A DNA stretch of 64,000 bases from an uncultured Christensenellaceae bacterium (lineage in GTDB: Bacteria > Bacillota > Clostridia > Christensenellales > Pumilibacteraceae), in the NCBI GenBank assembly GCA_910586925.1, contig CAJUKG010000010.1, forward strand, positions 1 to 64,000, read 5' to 3'. The translations under genes and the position numbers were made by a program. Under the pieces are notes generated by a model. That model was not told where the DNA came from, ran no database searches, and worked only from the letters and a program-made list of their open reading frames with translations. Below, in pieces: positions 6,971 to 15,462 of this stretch. How positions within the stretch are numbered: position 1 is the stretch's first letter; each line of letters opens with the position of its first letter.

Positions 6971-8263
6971 TTATGCCGCGTCGCGGATAACTTCGGGCGT
7001 TGCGCCGTCCTCTATCGTTGCGGCGGTTATTACGATCTTCTTGATCGACTTGTCGGACGGGACTTTATACATTATGTCGAGCATTGCGTTCTCGACTATA
7101 GTGCGCAAGCCGCGCGCCCCCGTGTGCAATGCTATCGCTTTATCCGCTATGGCGGAGAGCGCGCCCGAATTGAACTCGAGCGACACGCCGTCAAGCTCGA
7201 GAAGTTTCACGTACTGCTTGACTATCGCGTTTTTCGGCTCGGTGAGCACTCTCACGAGGTCTTCCGATTTGAGGTCCTTGAGCGCGACGGTGACCGGCAC
7301 GCGTCCCACAAGCTCGGGTATAAGCCCGAATTTGATCAAGTCCTGCGGTTGCACTTTGGGCAGTATCGCATCGGGGTCGGTCGCTTCGCTCTTGAGCACG
7401 CCGCCGAAACCGATACGCGTCGTGCCCTGACGGTCCGCGACTATCTTGTCGAGTCCGACAAACGCGCCGCCGAGTATGAACAGAACGTTGGTGGTGTCCA
7501 TGTGGATAAACTCTTGCTGCGGGTGCTTGCGTCCGCCGTTGGGCGGCACGCTCGACACCGTGCTTTCTATTATCTTGAGCAGCGATTGCTGTACGCCCTC
7601 GCCCGAAACGTCGCGGGTTATGGATACGTTTTCGCTCTTGCGCGCGATCTTATCTACCTCGTCGATATATATGATCCCGCGCTCGGCGGCGGCAATATCG
7701 TAATCCGCGTTTTTGATGAGCCGCAACAGTATATTCTCGACGTCCTCGCCGACATACCCCGCCTCGGTGAGCGTCGTGGCGTCCACCATGGCGAAAGGCA
7801 CTTTGAGTATCTTCGACAGCGTTTGCGCGAGAAGCGTTTTGCCGCAACCCGACGGACCGAACATCAAGATATTGCTCTTGTTGAGTTCCACGTCGTCGCC
7901 GCCGTTGCGTTCCGAAACGGTGCGCTCGTCGTCGCGCTTATGCTTGCCCGCATTGCGCAGATTGTAATTGACTCGCTTGTAATGATTGTACACAGCCACC
8001 GACAGCACCCGTTTCGCATCGTCCTGACCGATAATGTACTTGTCAAGCTCTGCTTTGAGCTGTTCGGGCGACAGCAACGCGACGGCGTCCGCCGCGGGTG
8101 CGGGCGCGGCTTGCTCGTAGAGCTGGTCCCTGCATATTGCCACACACTCGTTGCAGATATATACGTTGTCCTCCGGTGCGGCGATCAAATGTTCTACCTG
8201 GGACTCCGACTTACCGCAGAAAGAACAGCACGGTTCGTCTATCCCGATATTCTTTTTAGACAT
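6971..8263 (-). CDS. clpX: ATP-dependent Clp protease ATP-binding subunit ClpX
   Basis: 430 residues, a normal ClpX length. An N-terminal C4 zinc-binding dimerisation domain (Cys13, Cys16, Cys37, Cys40) is followed by the AAA+ module with Walker A GPSGCGKT (136-143), pore loop GYVG (169-172), Walker B IIYIDEVD (197-204) and the C-terminal lid. It unfolds tagged proteins and threads them into ClpP. Residues 108-126 (KHKRDDERTVSERNGGDD) form a charged loop between zinc domain and ATPase, longer than in Escherichia coli. An AGGAG precedes the ATG by 12 nt. It is last in tig-clpP-clpX, the classic order, 89 nt from clpP. Confidence 0.97.
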   Translation of the reverse strand: MSKKNIGIDEPCCSFCGKSESQVEHLIAAPEDNVYICNECVAICRDQLYEQAAPAPAADAVALLSPEQLKAELDKYIIGQDDAKRVLSVAVYNHYKRVNYNLRNAGKHKRDDERTVSERNGGDDVELNKSNILMFGPSGCGKTLLAQTLSKILKVPFAMVDATTLTEAGYVGEDVENILLRLIKNADYDIAAAERGIIYIDEVDKIARKSENVSITRDVSGEGVQQSLLKIIESTVSSVPPNGGRKHPQQEFIHMDTTNVLFILGGAFVGLDKIVADRQGTTRIGFGGVLKSEATDPDAILPKVQPQDLIKFGLIPELVGRVPVTVALKDLKSEDLVRVLTEPKNAIVKQYVKLLELDGVSLEFNSGALSAIADKAIALHTGARGLRTIVENAMLDIMYKVPSDKSIKKIVITAATIEDGATPEVIRDAA

Positions 8264-8352
8264 TTACTTTGAATTACTCCTATAATGCTTACTTCGTATT
8301 ATAGCCCCTCGCGGGAAAACGGATATTATTATGCGTTTACCGTTCGCATGCG

Positions 8353-8958
8353 TTACGGACGCTTATCCACGATGCCGTCTATCAAGCCGTATTTCTTGGC
8401 TTCTTCGGCGAACATATAGTGGTCGCGATCCACGTCGCGCTCAATCTTCTCGAGCGGCTGATTGCAGTTCTTGGCGAGAATGGTGTTGAGCCGTTTCTTT
8501 ACGCGCAAGATATGTTCCGCGGTAATGGCGATATCGCTCGCCTGACCCTGCGCGCCGCCGAGCGGCTGATGGATCATTATCTCGCTGTTGGGCAGCGCGT
8601 ACCGCTTACCCTTCGCACCGCTCGAAAGCAGGAACGCGCCCATGCTCGCCGCCATGCCGACGCATATCGTTTCCACGTCGCACTTGATATAGTTCATGGT
8701 GTCGTAGATCGCCATGCCTGCAGTGACGCTGCCGCCGGGGCTGTTGATATACAGCGAAATATCCTTGTCCTCGCCCTTGCTCTCGAGATACATTAGCTGT
8801 GCTATGACGAGGTCGGCGGAAACGTCGTTCACCTCGCCCGTGAGAAACACGACGCGGTCCTCGAGGAGTCGCGAATATATATCGTACGACCGCTCGCCGC
8901 GGTTGGTTTGTTCCACGACCATAGGCACGAGATTGCCTGTAATCAACTTTCTATCCAT
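8353..8958 (-). CDS. clpP: ATP-dependent Clp protease proteolytic subunit ClpP
   Basis: 201 residues from the chosen ATG. The Ser-His-Asp triad is intact: Ser105 in GMAASMGAFLL, His130 in MIHQPLGG and Asp179 in the ERDVDRD stretch. Fourteen subunits form the chamber that degrades substrates delivered by ClpX. A TTG three codons upstream is only 2-3 nt from the AGGAG, whereas the ATG at 8956-8958 is about 11 nt away and gives the usual short propeptide (MDRKLITGNLVP). It is preceded by tig (47 nt) and followed by clpX. Confidence 0.97.
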   Translation of the reverse strand: MDRKLITGNLVPMVVEQTNRGERSYDIYSRLLEDRVVFLTGEVNDVSADLVIAQLMYLESKGEDKDISLYINSPGGSVTAGMAIYDTMNYIKCDVETICVGMAASMGAFLLSSGAKGKRYALPNSEIMIHQPLGGAQGQASDIAITAEHILRVKKRLNTILAKNCNQPLEKIERDVDRDHYMFAEEAKKYGLIDGIVDKRP

Positions 8959-9005
8959 TATTGCCAAATCTCCTTTATACTATTCTTCGATTTGTATTAG
9001 CGTTA

Positions 9006-10469
9006 TTATTCGTCTTTCTTGTCGTCCGCTTTTTTCGTTGCGGGTTTCTTCGCCGCGGGCTTTTTGGCGGCGGGCTTTTTAGCCGCGGGTTTCTCCGCTT
9101 CGGTCGTTTCCGTCGCTTTTTTAGCTGCGGGTTTCTTCGCAGCGGTTTTTTTTGCCGCAGGCTTTTCCGATTTTTCTTCCGCAGGCTTTTCCTCGGTGAA
9201 CTCGTTGTTCTCGAGCAGGAAATCGAAGAACTTGTTTGTCAGAATGTCGTTATACGCATATTCTTCCACCGAGCCGCCGTTATGATGAACTTCGTGTTCA
9301 AGCTCCGCACGGTACTGCGGGTCGCGGAGTTTCGCCTTTACTTCCGCCTCGTCCGCCTCGAGCTTTTCGGCGTCGATTATCGCACGCATTACGCGACGCA
9401 TTTTGACGTTGCGTTCCGCAGGCTCTTTGCGCTCGGCGCGGAACTGTTCGGGCGTCGAGTTGTTGTACTTGAGGTAATCCTCGGGGCTGATGCCGTAGTG
9501 CGACATCTGATGCGCGAACTCCGCCCACATGCGCTCGACTTCCGCGGCGACGATTTTCTCGGGCACTTCGCACTCAGCGGCGTCGGTGATCGCCTTCATC
9601 GCCGCGTCGATGCGCTCGTTGCGCTGACGGTTCGCGAACGACGTTTCGAGGTTTTTACGCGTAGCCGCCTTGTATTCCTCGACCGAGCCGTATCTGCCGC
9701 GATCCTTTACGAACTCGTCGGTAAGCTCGGGCACTTCTTCGACTGTAACGTCGTGCACCGTTACGTGGAACACGGCGTCTTTGCCCTTGAGATTTTCGGC
9801 GTGATATTCTTCGGGGAATTTGACTTTGACGTCACGCTCCTCGCCCTTCGCGACACCGACAAGCCCGTCTTCGAAGCCGGGTATGAACGTGTTGCTACCG
9901 AGCTTAAGCTCGTATTTCTCGGCCTTGCCGCCGTCGAACTCGACGCCGTCCACCGTGCCGACGTAATCTATGACGGTCGTGTCGCCGAGCGCGGCGGGAC
10001 GATCCACCGAAACGGTGCGCGACGCCTGACGCATTTCCGCATTTATACGGGTATCGACGTCCTCGTCGGTTACATTATACTCAATCTTAGGCAGTTTAAT
10101 ACCTTTATACTCGCCGAGTTTCGCGTCGGGATAAAGCGTGAACGTGAGAGTGAACGCAAGAGCTTCGCCTTCGCCTGTTTTGTCCGGCATGACTTCGGGC
10201 TGACCGAAAACTTCAAGCTCGGTATGCTCGGTGAGGAACTCGCGCACGACGCGGTTAAGACAGAGGTCGATGGCGTCGTCGAAGAACACGCCTTTTCCGT
10301 AACGCGCTTCTATGAAACTGCGCGGAGCTTTGCCCGGTCTGAATCCGTCGACTCTATACTTACGCGCGGTGCGCACATACGCATTGTCAAGCTCGGTTTC
10401 CCATTCCTCGGGAGTGAGTGCGATCTTAAGTGTAGCTTCGCACTTGTTTTTCTCAAATGTCGATTTCAT
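9006..10469 (-). CDS. tig: Trigger factor with a Lys/Ala/Pro-rich C-terminal tail
   Basis: 487 residues. The ribosome-docking domain has the GFRPGKAPRSF signature near 44. It is followed by an FKBP-type prolyl isomerase domain (VIDYVGTVDGVEFDGG to HVTVHDV, about 166-252) and the helical chaperone domain to about 423. Residues 424-487 are an added low-complexity tail of repeated PAAKK-type units interrupted by an acidic patch (ETTEAE) and ending DDKKDE. Typical trigger factors are 430-450 residues and lack it. The tail resembles eukaryotic H1-like and bacterial nucleic-acid-binding tails, so extra RNA or ribosome contact is possible (inference). GGAGG precedes the ATG. It is the first gene of tig-clpP-clpX. 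Confidence 0.96.
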   Translation of the reverse strand: MKSTFEKNKCEATLKIALTPEEWETELDNAYVRTARKYRVDGFRPGKAPRSFIEARYGKGVFFDDAIDLCLNRVVREFLTEHTELEVFGQPEVMPDKTGEGEALAFTLTFTLYPDAKLGEYKGIKLPKIEYNVTDEDVDTRINAEMRQASRTVSVDRPAALGDTTVIDYVGTVDGVEFDGGKAEKYELKLGSNTFIPGFEDGLVGVAKGEERDVKVKFPEEYHAENLKGKDAVFHVTVHDVTVEEVPELTDEFVKDRGRYGSVEEYKAATRKNLETSFANRQRNERIDAAMKAITDAAECEVPEKIVAAEVERMWAEFAHQMSHYGISPEDYLKYNNSTPEQFRAERKEPAERNVKMRRVMRAIIDAEKLEADEAEVKAKLRDPQYRAELEHEVHHNGGSVEEYAYNDILTNKFFDFLLENNEFTEEKPAEEKSEKPAAKKTAAKKPAAKKATETTEAEKPAAKKPAAKKPAAKKPATKKADDKKDE

Positions 10470-10544
10470 TATGCCTCCAAAGAGTTTTCGGCTTTTAGCC
10501 TGTTGTATTTCTTGCTATATATTAACCATATTATCAGCCATACT

Positions 10545-10573
10545 ATTTTAACACTATTGCGTCTTCTTGTCAA
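10545..10573 (-). promoter_or_regulatory. Promoter of tig-clpP-clpX
   Basis: On the minus strand TTGACA (10568-10573), 17 bp, TAAAAT (10545-10550). It is back to back with the rqcH promoter. Confidence 0.85.
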
Positions 10574-10592
10574 TCATTACGCGCACAAAAGA

Positions 10593-10621
10593 TTGATTTT
10601 CCTCGAGTTTAATGGTATACT
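10593..10621 (+). promoter_or_regulatory. Promoter of rqcH
   Basis: TTGATT (10593-10598), 17 bp, TATACT (10616-10621). The expected start near 10628 rules out the ATG at 10626 and supports translation from 10674. Confidence 0.75.
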
Positions 10622-10673
10622 GTATATGCGCGGGAAATTTCATCGCAAACCGCTTTCCTCGCGCTCGAGGATT

Positions 10674-12344
10674 ATGCCTAAAGACGCTCTTACAATATAC
10701 CGCGCCGCATGCGAACTCGACATGCTCGTGGGCGGACGTATAGACAAAGTGACGATGCCGAACGCCGACACCGTGATTTTGCTTATCCACACCGCCGCCG
10801 GCAATCACCGACTGTTGCTGTCTTGCAACCCGTCGCTGCCGCGCGCGCACATTACGACCATGCAGTACAAAAACCCCGAAACGGCGTCGGGCACGCTGAT
10901 GTATTTCCGCAAACGTCTGACGGGCGCGGTACTTACCGCCGTCGTCAAGGACAGGTGCGAACGCATAATAAGTTTCGAGCTGTCCGCACTCGACGAACTG
11001 CGCGAGCGCGTTAAATACAGTCTGAAAGTCGAACTTACGGGCAAATGCGCCAACATAGTATTCGTCGGCGGCGACGGCACCATAGGTAATTGCCTGCGCC
11101 GTATCACCGCCGAGGTCGACGGCAAACGCGCCGTTTTTCCGGGGCTTGCGTACACTCTGCCAAACCCCACGGGCAGGGTCGGTATATTCGACCGCGAGAG
11201 CCTGAAATCGCGTGTAGCGGCAATGAGCGGCGTTTCCTTTCGTGCCGCGCTCAATAAATGCGTTGCGGGGCTTGCCGTGACTACTGTGGATGAGCTTGTT
11301 TCGCGCATGAACGTCGGCGACGAAACCCCGCCGTCCGACGCGCTCACCGACGCGTTTATCGCGCTCGCCGAGAAGCTGTACACCGCGCCCGCTTCCCCCG
11401 TCGTTTCGTTCGACGGTAACAAGCCGCTCGACTACTTCGTCGAGCCGTATTCTACGTGCGGCGGCGCGGTCAAGCGTTACCCCTCGCTCAATGCAGCTAT
11501 GGACGATTACTATTCCGCGCTGTTTGCGGCGTCCGATCTTACAATGCGCTTAAAGCCGCTTCGCGCCGCAGTCAAAACCGCGACCGCAAAAAACAGAAAG
11601 CGCAGAGAGGACGCGCTCGTCAAACTCGCCGAGAGCGAAGCCGCCGACACGGACAGACAGCTCGGCGAACTCATCACCGCCAACATATACAAGATCAAAC
11701 GCGGCGACAGCTCCGTCACCGTGCAAAATTGGTTCACCGACGGCAGTGACGTAACCATACCACTCGACGTAACCAAAAACGCACAGCAAAACGCGGCGGC
11801 ACATTTCAAGTCATACTCGAAGAAGAAAAAAGCGGCGGTATACGCCCGCGACGCACTGCAAAAAGCGACCGACGCTCTGTTCACGCTCGAAAGCATTTCC
11901 GCCGAACTCGATCTCATCACGGACGCCGCGGAAGTCGACGAAGTGCGCGAAGAACTCGTTTCGCTCGGACTGATAAAGCCCGACAAAAAGCGCAAAAAAA
12001 CAAAGCCGATACCGTCGACGCATTACACGTTCGACATATACGGCGCGACGCTTTTCGTCGGCAAAAACCACGCCCAGAACGACCGCATTACGCGCGGGGC
12101 GGCGAAAACCGACACATGGTTGCACGTAAAGGACGCTCACGGCAGTCACGCCGTACTCAAGACCGCAAACCCTACCGACGAGCAAATCACGCGCGCGGCG
12201 GAGCTTGCCGCATACTACTCGCAATCGCGCGGATCGGAAAACGTCGCGGTGGATTACACGCTAATAAAATACGTGTTCCCGCACGGCGGCGGTCACGTCG
12301 AATACAAAAATCATAAAACCGTTTTCGTCGATCCCAAGCCGTGA
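10674..12344 (+). CDS. rqcH: RqcH/NFACT ribosome-quality-control protein
   Basis: 556 residues of the NFACT (Rqc2/NEMF, formerly fibronectin-binding protein) family: NFACT-N (MPKDALTIYRAACELD to about 260), a helix-hairpin-helix and long charged coiled coil (about 280-430), and NFACT-R with DTWLHVKDAHGSHAVLK near 480. It binds peptidyl-tRNA on split 50S subunits and adds alanine tails to stalled chains for degradation, fitting its place divergent from the Clp operon. The reading frame stays open far upstream, opposite tig, but the promoter at 10593-10621 and a GAGG shortly before this ATG fix the start. Older annotations would call it a fibronectin-binding surface protein. Confidence 0.93.
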   Translation: MPKDALTIYRAACELDMLVGGRIDKVTMPNADTVILLIHTAAGNHRLLLSCNPSLPRAHITTMQYKNPETASGTLMYFRKRLTGAVLTAVVKDRCERIISFELSALDELRERVKYSLKVELTGKCANIVFVGGDGTIGNCLRRITAEVDGKRAVFPGLAYTLPNPTGRVGIFDRESLKSRVAAMSGVSFRAALNKCVAGLAVTTVDELVSRMNVGDETPPSDALTDAFIALAEKLYTAPASPVVSFDGNKPLDYFVEPYSTCGGAVKRYPSLNAAMDDYYSALFAASDLTMRLKPLRAAVKTATAKNRKRREDALVKLAESEAADTDRQLGELITANIYKIKRGDSSVTVQNWFTDGSDVTIPLDVTKNAQQNAAAHFKSYSKKKKAAVYARDALQKATDALFTLESISAELDLITDAAEVDEVREELVSLGLIKPDKKRKKTKPIPSTHYTFDIYGATLFVGKNHAQNDRITRGAAKTDTWLHVKDAHGSHAVLKTANPTDEQITRAAELAAYYSQSRGSENVAVDYTLIKYVFPHGGGHVEYKNHKTVFVDPKP

Positions 12345-12357
12345 TATAACGCAACAT

Positions 12358-12389
12358 AAAAAGCCGCACGATTTCCGCGCGGCTTTTTC
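12358..12389. terminator. Bidirectional terminator between rqcH and the TrmH-type gene
   Basis: AAAAAGCCGC pairs with GCGGCTTTTT, giving a T run in both directions. It serves the convergent genes ending at 12344 and 12432. Confidence 0.85.
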
Positions 12390-12431
12390 TTTGCCGTATA
12401 TTGATTGTCCTTGCATTTTTTCGTACGTTCG

Positions 12432-13136
12432 TTATCGCGTTTGTATACTGATTTTGTAAAGCGCGATCGCGACGGCGGTCGCAAGGTTCAGACTGTCCGC
12501 TTTATCCGACTGTTCGATCTTTACCCCGCCGTACCGCGAAAACTCGCGCGGCAATCCCGTCGCCTCGTTGCCGAAAACGAGCGCGTACTTTTTGTCTTTC
12601 GCGAAATCGCGCTCGGCAAACGGCAAGCCGTCGAGCATGAACGGCAAGATCTCTCGCTTGCCGTATTTTTCCGCATACGCCTCGAAGCTGTCGAACAGCT
12701 CGAAGTTTATGCCGAACACCGCACCCATGCTTGCCCGCACCGTTTTGGGATCGAACGGATCGGCAGACGGGCGTATTACGACGAGGTCGACACTGTCGAA
12801 CGCCGCTACATCGCGAATGATCGTGCCGAGATTGCCGCTGTTGGACGGGTTCACGAGCACTATGTGATTGCGCTCGCCGCAAATTTTCGCGTCGAACTTC
12901 TCGAACTCGCCTATCACGAAACAATTCTCTTTGGGGCTTAAAATGTTAAACGCTTTTTCGCTCGCGACGACGGGCACGCCGAGCGTTTTCGCTTTTTCGG
13001 TGACTGCGTCGACGTCCGATTTGGGCGAAACGTATACGCACCGCGCATATTCGCCGCGGCGGTTCAAAAGCTCCATTGTGACGGTCGCGCCGAGTGCGTA
13101 AGACACGCCGTCCGTTTTTTTGTATTTCTTGACCAT
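12432..13136 (-). CDS. TrmH/SpoU-family RNA 2'-O-methyltransferase
   Basis: 234 residues. The SPOUT knot motifs are visible: NSGNLGTIIR near 117, FGNEATGLP near 188 and SLNLATAVAIALY near 216. It should transfer a methyl from S-adenosylmethionine to a ribose 2'-OH of rRNA or tRNA; which nucleotide is not evident. The N-terminus is short (VKKYKKTDGVSYALG) and lacks the usual substrate-binding L30e-like domain of RlmB, so it is closer to compact YsgA-type members. An upstream in-frame ATG (13172) lies inside the preceding gene's terminator; the one at 13134-13136 is preceded by a weak GGGAA. Confidence 0.88.
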   Translation of the reverse strand: MVKKYKKTDGVSYALGATVTMELLNRRGEYARCVYVSPKSDVDAVTEKAKTLGVPVVASEKAFNILSPKENCFVIGEFEKFDAKICGERNHIVLVNPSNSGNLGTIIRDVAAFDSVDLVVIRPSADPFDPKTVRASMGAVFGINFELFDSFEAYAEKYGKREILPFMLDGLPFAERDFAKDKKYALVFGNEATGLPREFSRYGGVKIEQSDKADSLNLATAVAIALYKISIQTR

Positions 13137-13148
13137 AATTTCCCAAGC

Positions 13149-13176
13149 AAAAACCGCGTAGCACCCTGCCACGCGG
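13149..13176 (-). terminator. Terminator of the 13186-13506 membrane gene
   Basis: CCGCGT (13154-13159) pairs with ACGCGG (13171-13176), followed on the minus strand by TTTTTG. Confidence 0.8.
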
Positions 13177-13185
13177 CATTATTTC

Positions 13186-13506
13186 CTATGCAACGATCGT
13201 CCAGATAAGTCCGAACACCGCGAGCGCGAACAGCACGCCCATGATCGCGACGTTTATTATAGCCGACTTGTATGCGGGATCGCGATGGTTGACGTCTTTG
13301 GAGAACAGCACCAAACAGCAACGCACTACCGATATGCCTGCGCCGACCGCGTAAGCGGCAAAGCCCGCAATGAGTACGCCGTCCACCGTGCACAGCCCGA
13401 CGATGAGCAGTATCGACCCGATGATCATAACGAGATCGCATACCTGTCTTAATCCGAACGGAACGAAATATCTTACGAATATGTTTTGTTTTTTCTTGAC
13501 TGCCAT
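13186..13506 (-). CDS. Small hypothetical membrane protein
   Basis: 106 residues with three likely membrane segments (about 22-45, 48-66 and 85-105) and a basic N-terminus (MAVKKKQNIFVRYFVPFG), so the N-terminus is probably inside. No family recognised. The long frame begins further upstream at 13635, but an AAGGAA about 6 nt before the ATG at 13504-13506 and overlap of the longer form with the neighbour support the short form. It lies 28 nt after another small membrane protein and probably shares its transcript. Confidence 0.65.
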   Translation of the reverse strand: MAVKKKQNIFVRYFVPFGLRQVCDLVMIIGSILLIVGLCTVDGVLIAGFAAYAVGAGISVVRCCLVLFSKDVNHRDPAYKSAIINVAIMGVLFALAVFGLIWTIVA

Positions 13507-13534
13507 GATAATTCCTTTTGTTTGACCGTATGAA

Positions 13535-13864
13535 CTACAGAATGAGTCCGAGAAGGTTTGTAATAAGTCCGTAGACGACGAGCACGACGAATATGATCCA
13601 AACGATGAACCAACCCGTTCCCTTGTTGCGCGCAACGCGGTACGAGAGCGCGACGGGCACGAACATGCCGAGAATAAAGCAAATGCTCTGCACCCAAGAC
13701 GTAAGCGACCTTATCCAAGTCCACGACCAACCGAACGCATTGTTCATCCAGTTCAACGTGCCGATTATTGCCATTGTCGCGCCGATCACTATGATCAGCC
13801 AGAAAGAGAACTTATTGAGCGAAAATCCGCTCGACGACGATCTCGAAGTTCTGCGATTTGCCAT
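13535..13864 (-). CDS. Small hypothetical membrane protein
   Basis: 109 residues with a Ser/Arg-rich N-terminus (about 1-14) followed by three hydrophobic segments (about 20-38, 52-75 and 83-107). No family recognised. AGGAG precedes the ATG by 7 nt. It is the first of two adjacent small membrane proteins; both are Trp/Ile-rich and may work together, which is only inference from adjacency. It lies downstream of pyrE, but the AT-rich 109 bp between them holds its own promoter candidate. Confidence 0.7.
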   Translation of the reverse strand: MANRRTSRSSSSGFSLNKFSFWLIIVIGATMAIIGTLNWMNNAFGWSWTWIRSLTSWVQSICFILGMFVPVALSYRVARNKGTGWFIVWIIFVVLVVYGLITNLLGLIL

Positions 13865-13880
13865 ACCAAACTCCTATGTT

Positions 13881-13909
13881 TTATTATTTACAGATTTTAT
13901 TATTTACAA
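13881..13909 (-). promoter_or_regulatory. Candidate promoter of the small membrane protein pair
   Basis: Minus-strand TTGTAA (13904-13909), 17 bp, TAATAA (13881-13886). The region contains two direct copies of TTTTATTATTTACA, so the -10 placement is not unique. Confidence 0.45.
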
Positions 13910-13973
13910 GTTTTGCGGTTTTAATTTTGCGCACCCGATAAATCTTATGTTTTGCGGAAATATTTCGCGCCGT

Positions 13974-14549
13974 TTATTTAAGTCCTTTCGACCCCGGCTT
14001 GACAGCCGCCGTGCCCGCTTTGCACATCGGGCAATCCTCGGGTGCGTATGTCTTTACTTCGATTTGAAGAAGCGACTCGTTAGGCACGCCGAAATCGACT
14101 TTGCCGCCGCTTCTGTCCACGACTTCCGCTACAGCCACTACCTTGCCGCCGATACGGTTTACAAGCTCGATGACCTCTTTTACCGATCCGCCCGTCGTTA
14201 CTACGTTCTCCGCTATCACTACGCGACTGCCCTTTTTAAGCTCGAAGCCGCGACGCAATGCGAAATTGCCGTCTTTTTCCCGTTCCGCGAACATGTTGGG
14301 TATCCCGAGTTGCTTGCCGAGTTCGTATCCGAAAATAATCGCGCCGACAGCCGGCGAAACTATGACGTCGGCATTGTACCTCTTGATCTTTTCCGCCGCC
14401 ATTTTGCAGAGCTTTTCAGAGATCTCTCCGTGCTCGAATAGCTTTGCGCACTGCATATACGTGTCGGAATGAAGCCCCGACGTCAGAATGAAATGCCCGT
14501 GAAGCACCGCACCCGACTGTTCGAATAATTGCATTACCTCGTTAGTCAA
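13974..14549 (-). CDS. pyrE: Orotate phosphoribosyltransferase
   Basis: 191 residues. It makes orotidine monophosphate from orotate and PRPP. Visible are GHFILTSGLHSDTYMQCA near 18, the PRPP-binding loop region VVIAENVVTTGGSVKEV, and a C-terminal CPMCKAG pair of cysteines. The natural start is probably the TTG at 14547-14549, 7 nt after GGAGGA inside the end of pyrD, giving MTNEVMQLFEQSG. The first in-frame ATG (14582) would add 11 residues of pyrD-overlapping sequence. It overlaps the pyrD stop, so it is coupled. In the PRPP site the usual acidic pair before TTGG reads ENVVTTGG rather than EDVITTGG, a conservative Asp to Asn change worth noting. Confidence 0.92.
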   Translation of the reverse strand: MTNEVMQLFEQSGAVLHGHFILTSGLHSDTYMQCAKLFEHGEISEKLCKMAAEKIKRYNADVIVSPAVGAIIFGYELGKQLGIPNMFAEREKDGNFALRRGFELKKGSRVVIAENVVTTGGSVKEVIELVNRIGGKVVAVAEVVDRSGGKVDFGVPNESLLQIEVKTYAPEDCPMCKAGTAAVKPGSKGLK

Positions 14550-15450
14550 CAGACAATCCTCCGATAATAGACTGTACATCAATTATATTATCACGTTCGC
14601 AAAGTTTTGTCAACTCATTTACGATATTTATAGCCGCAAACGGGTCGAAAATATTCGCCGAGCCTACCTGCACCGCCGATGCGCCGCACAGCATGAACTC
14701 GCCTGCGTCCTCGCCCGTCATTATGCCGCCCATGCCGATGATCGGAATGTGCAATACTTTATGGCACTCGTACACCATGCGAAGCGCGATCGGCTTGACG
14801 CACGGTCCGCTCAATCCGCCCGTTACGACTTTAAGCACGGGCTTGCGCTTTTTGAAATCGACCGCCATAGCCGCGACGGTATTTATAAGACTGACTGCGT
14901 CCGCGCCCCCGCGCTCTGCGGCAAGCGCGTTCGCGGCTATGTTCGACACATTGGGAGTGAGTTTTATTATAAGCGGTTTTTTACATTTTTTGCGCACCGC
15001 TTTTACGATATGCTCGACGCCGGACGGCTCGACGCCGAACGCCATGCCGCCCTTTTTGACGTTCGGGCACGATATGTTCAGTTCGATCATATCGACGTCC
15101 GACTCGCTCAATATCTCCACTATTCGCACGTAATCTTCTTCGGAGCTGCCCGCGGCGTTCGCTATGACGACCGCGCCCGTGCTCCGCATAAACGGCAGTT
15201 CGTTTTGTATAAAATACTCGACGCCGGGGTTTTGCAGTCCGACGCTGTTGAGCATGCCCGACGGCGTTTCGGCTATCCTGACGGGCGCATTGCCCTGCCT
15301 CGGCTCGAGCGTAAGTCCTTTGGAGCTTATCCCGCCGAGAAGTCCGACGTCATAAAACTCGTTATATTCTCTGCCGAATCCGAACGTGCCCGACGCCGCA
15401 ATTATCGGGTTTTTGAACTCGACGCCCGCAACCGTAGTTTTCATATTCAT
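14542..15450 (-). CDS. pyrD: Dihydroorotate dehydrogenase B, catalytic subunit
   Basis: 302 residues of the class 1B type: FMN barrel with ASGTFGFGREY near 19, NSVGLQNPG near 68 and active-site Cys128 in LNISCPNVKKGG, the residue that marks class 1 enzymes (class 2 uses Ser). It oxidises dihydroorotate to orotate and passes electrons through PyrK to NAD+. GGAG precedes the ATG. It is 12 nt after pyrK and overlaps pyrE, the standard 1B arrangement. Confidence 0.96.
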   Translation of the reverse strand: MNMKTTVAGVEFKNPIIAASGTFGFGREYNEFYDVGLLGGISSKGLTLEPRQGNAPVRIAETPSGMLNSVGLQNPGVEYFIQNELPFMRSTGAVVIANAAGSSEEDYVRIVEILSESDVDMIELNISCPNVKKGGMAFGVEPSGVEHIVKAVRKKCKKPLIIKLTPNVSNIAANALAAERGGADAVSLINTVAAMAVDFKKRKPVLKVVTGGLSGPCVKPIALRMVYECHKVLHIPIIGMGGIMTGEDAGEFMLCGASAVQVGSANIFDPFAAINIVNELTKLCERDNIIDVQSIIGGLSVD

Positions 15451-15462
15451 GGCACTTTACTC

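Noticed and set aside
8961..10673. A long upstream extension of rqcH in the same frame
   Set aside because: It runs opposite tig and part of its promoter region, is low in complexity (Phe/Arg-rich), and the rqcH promoter at 10593-10621 lies inside it.
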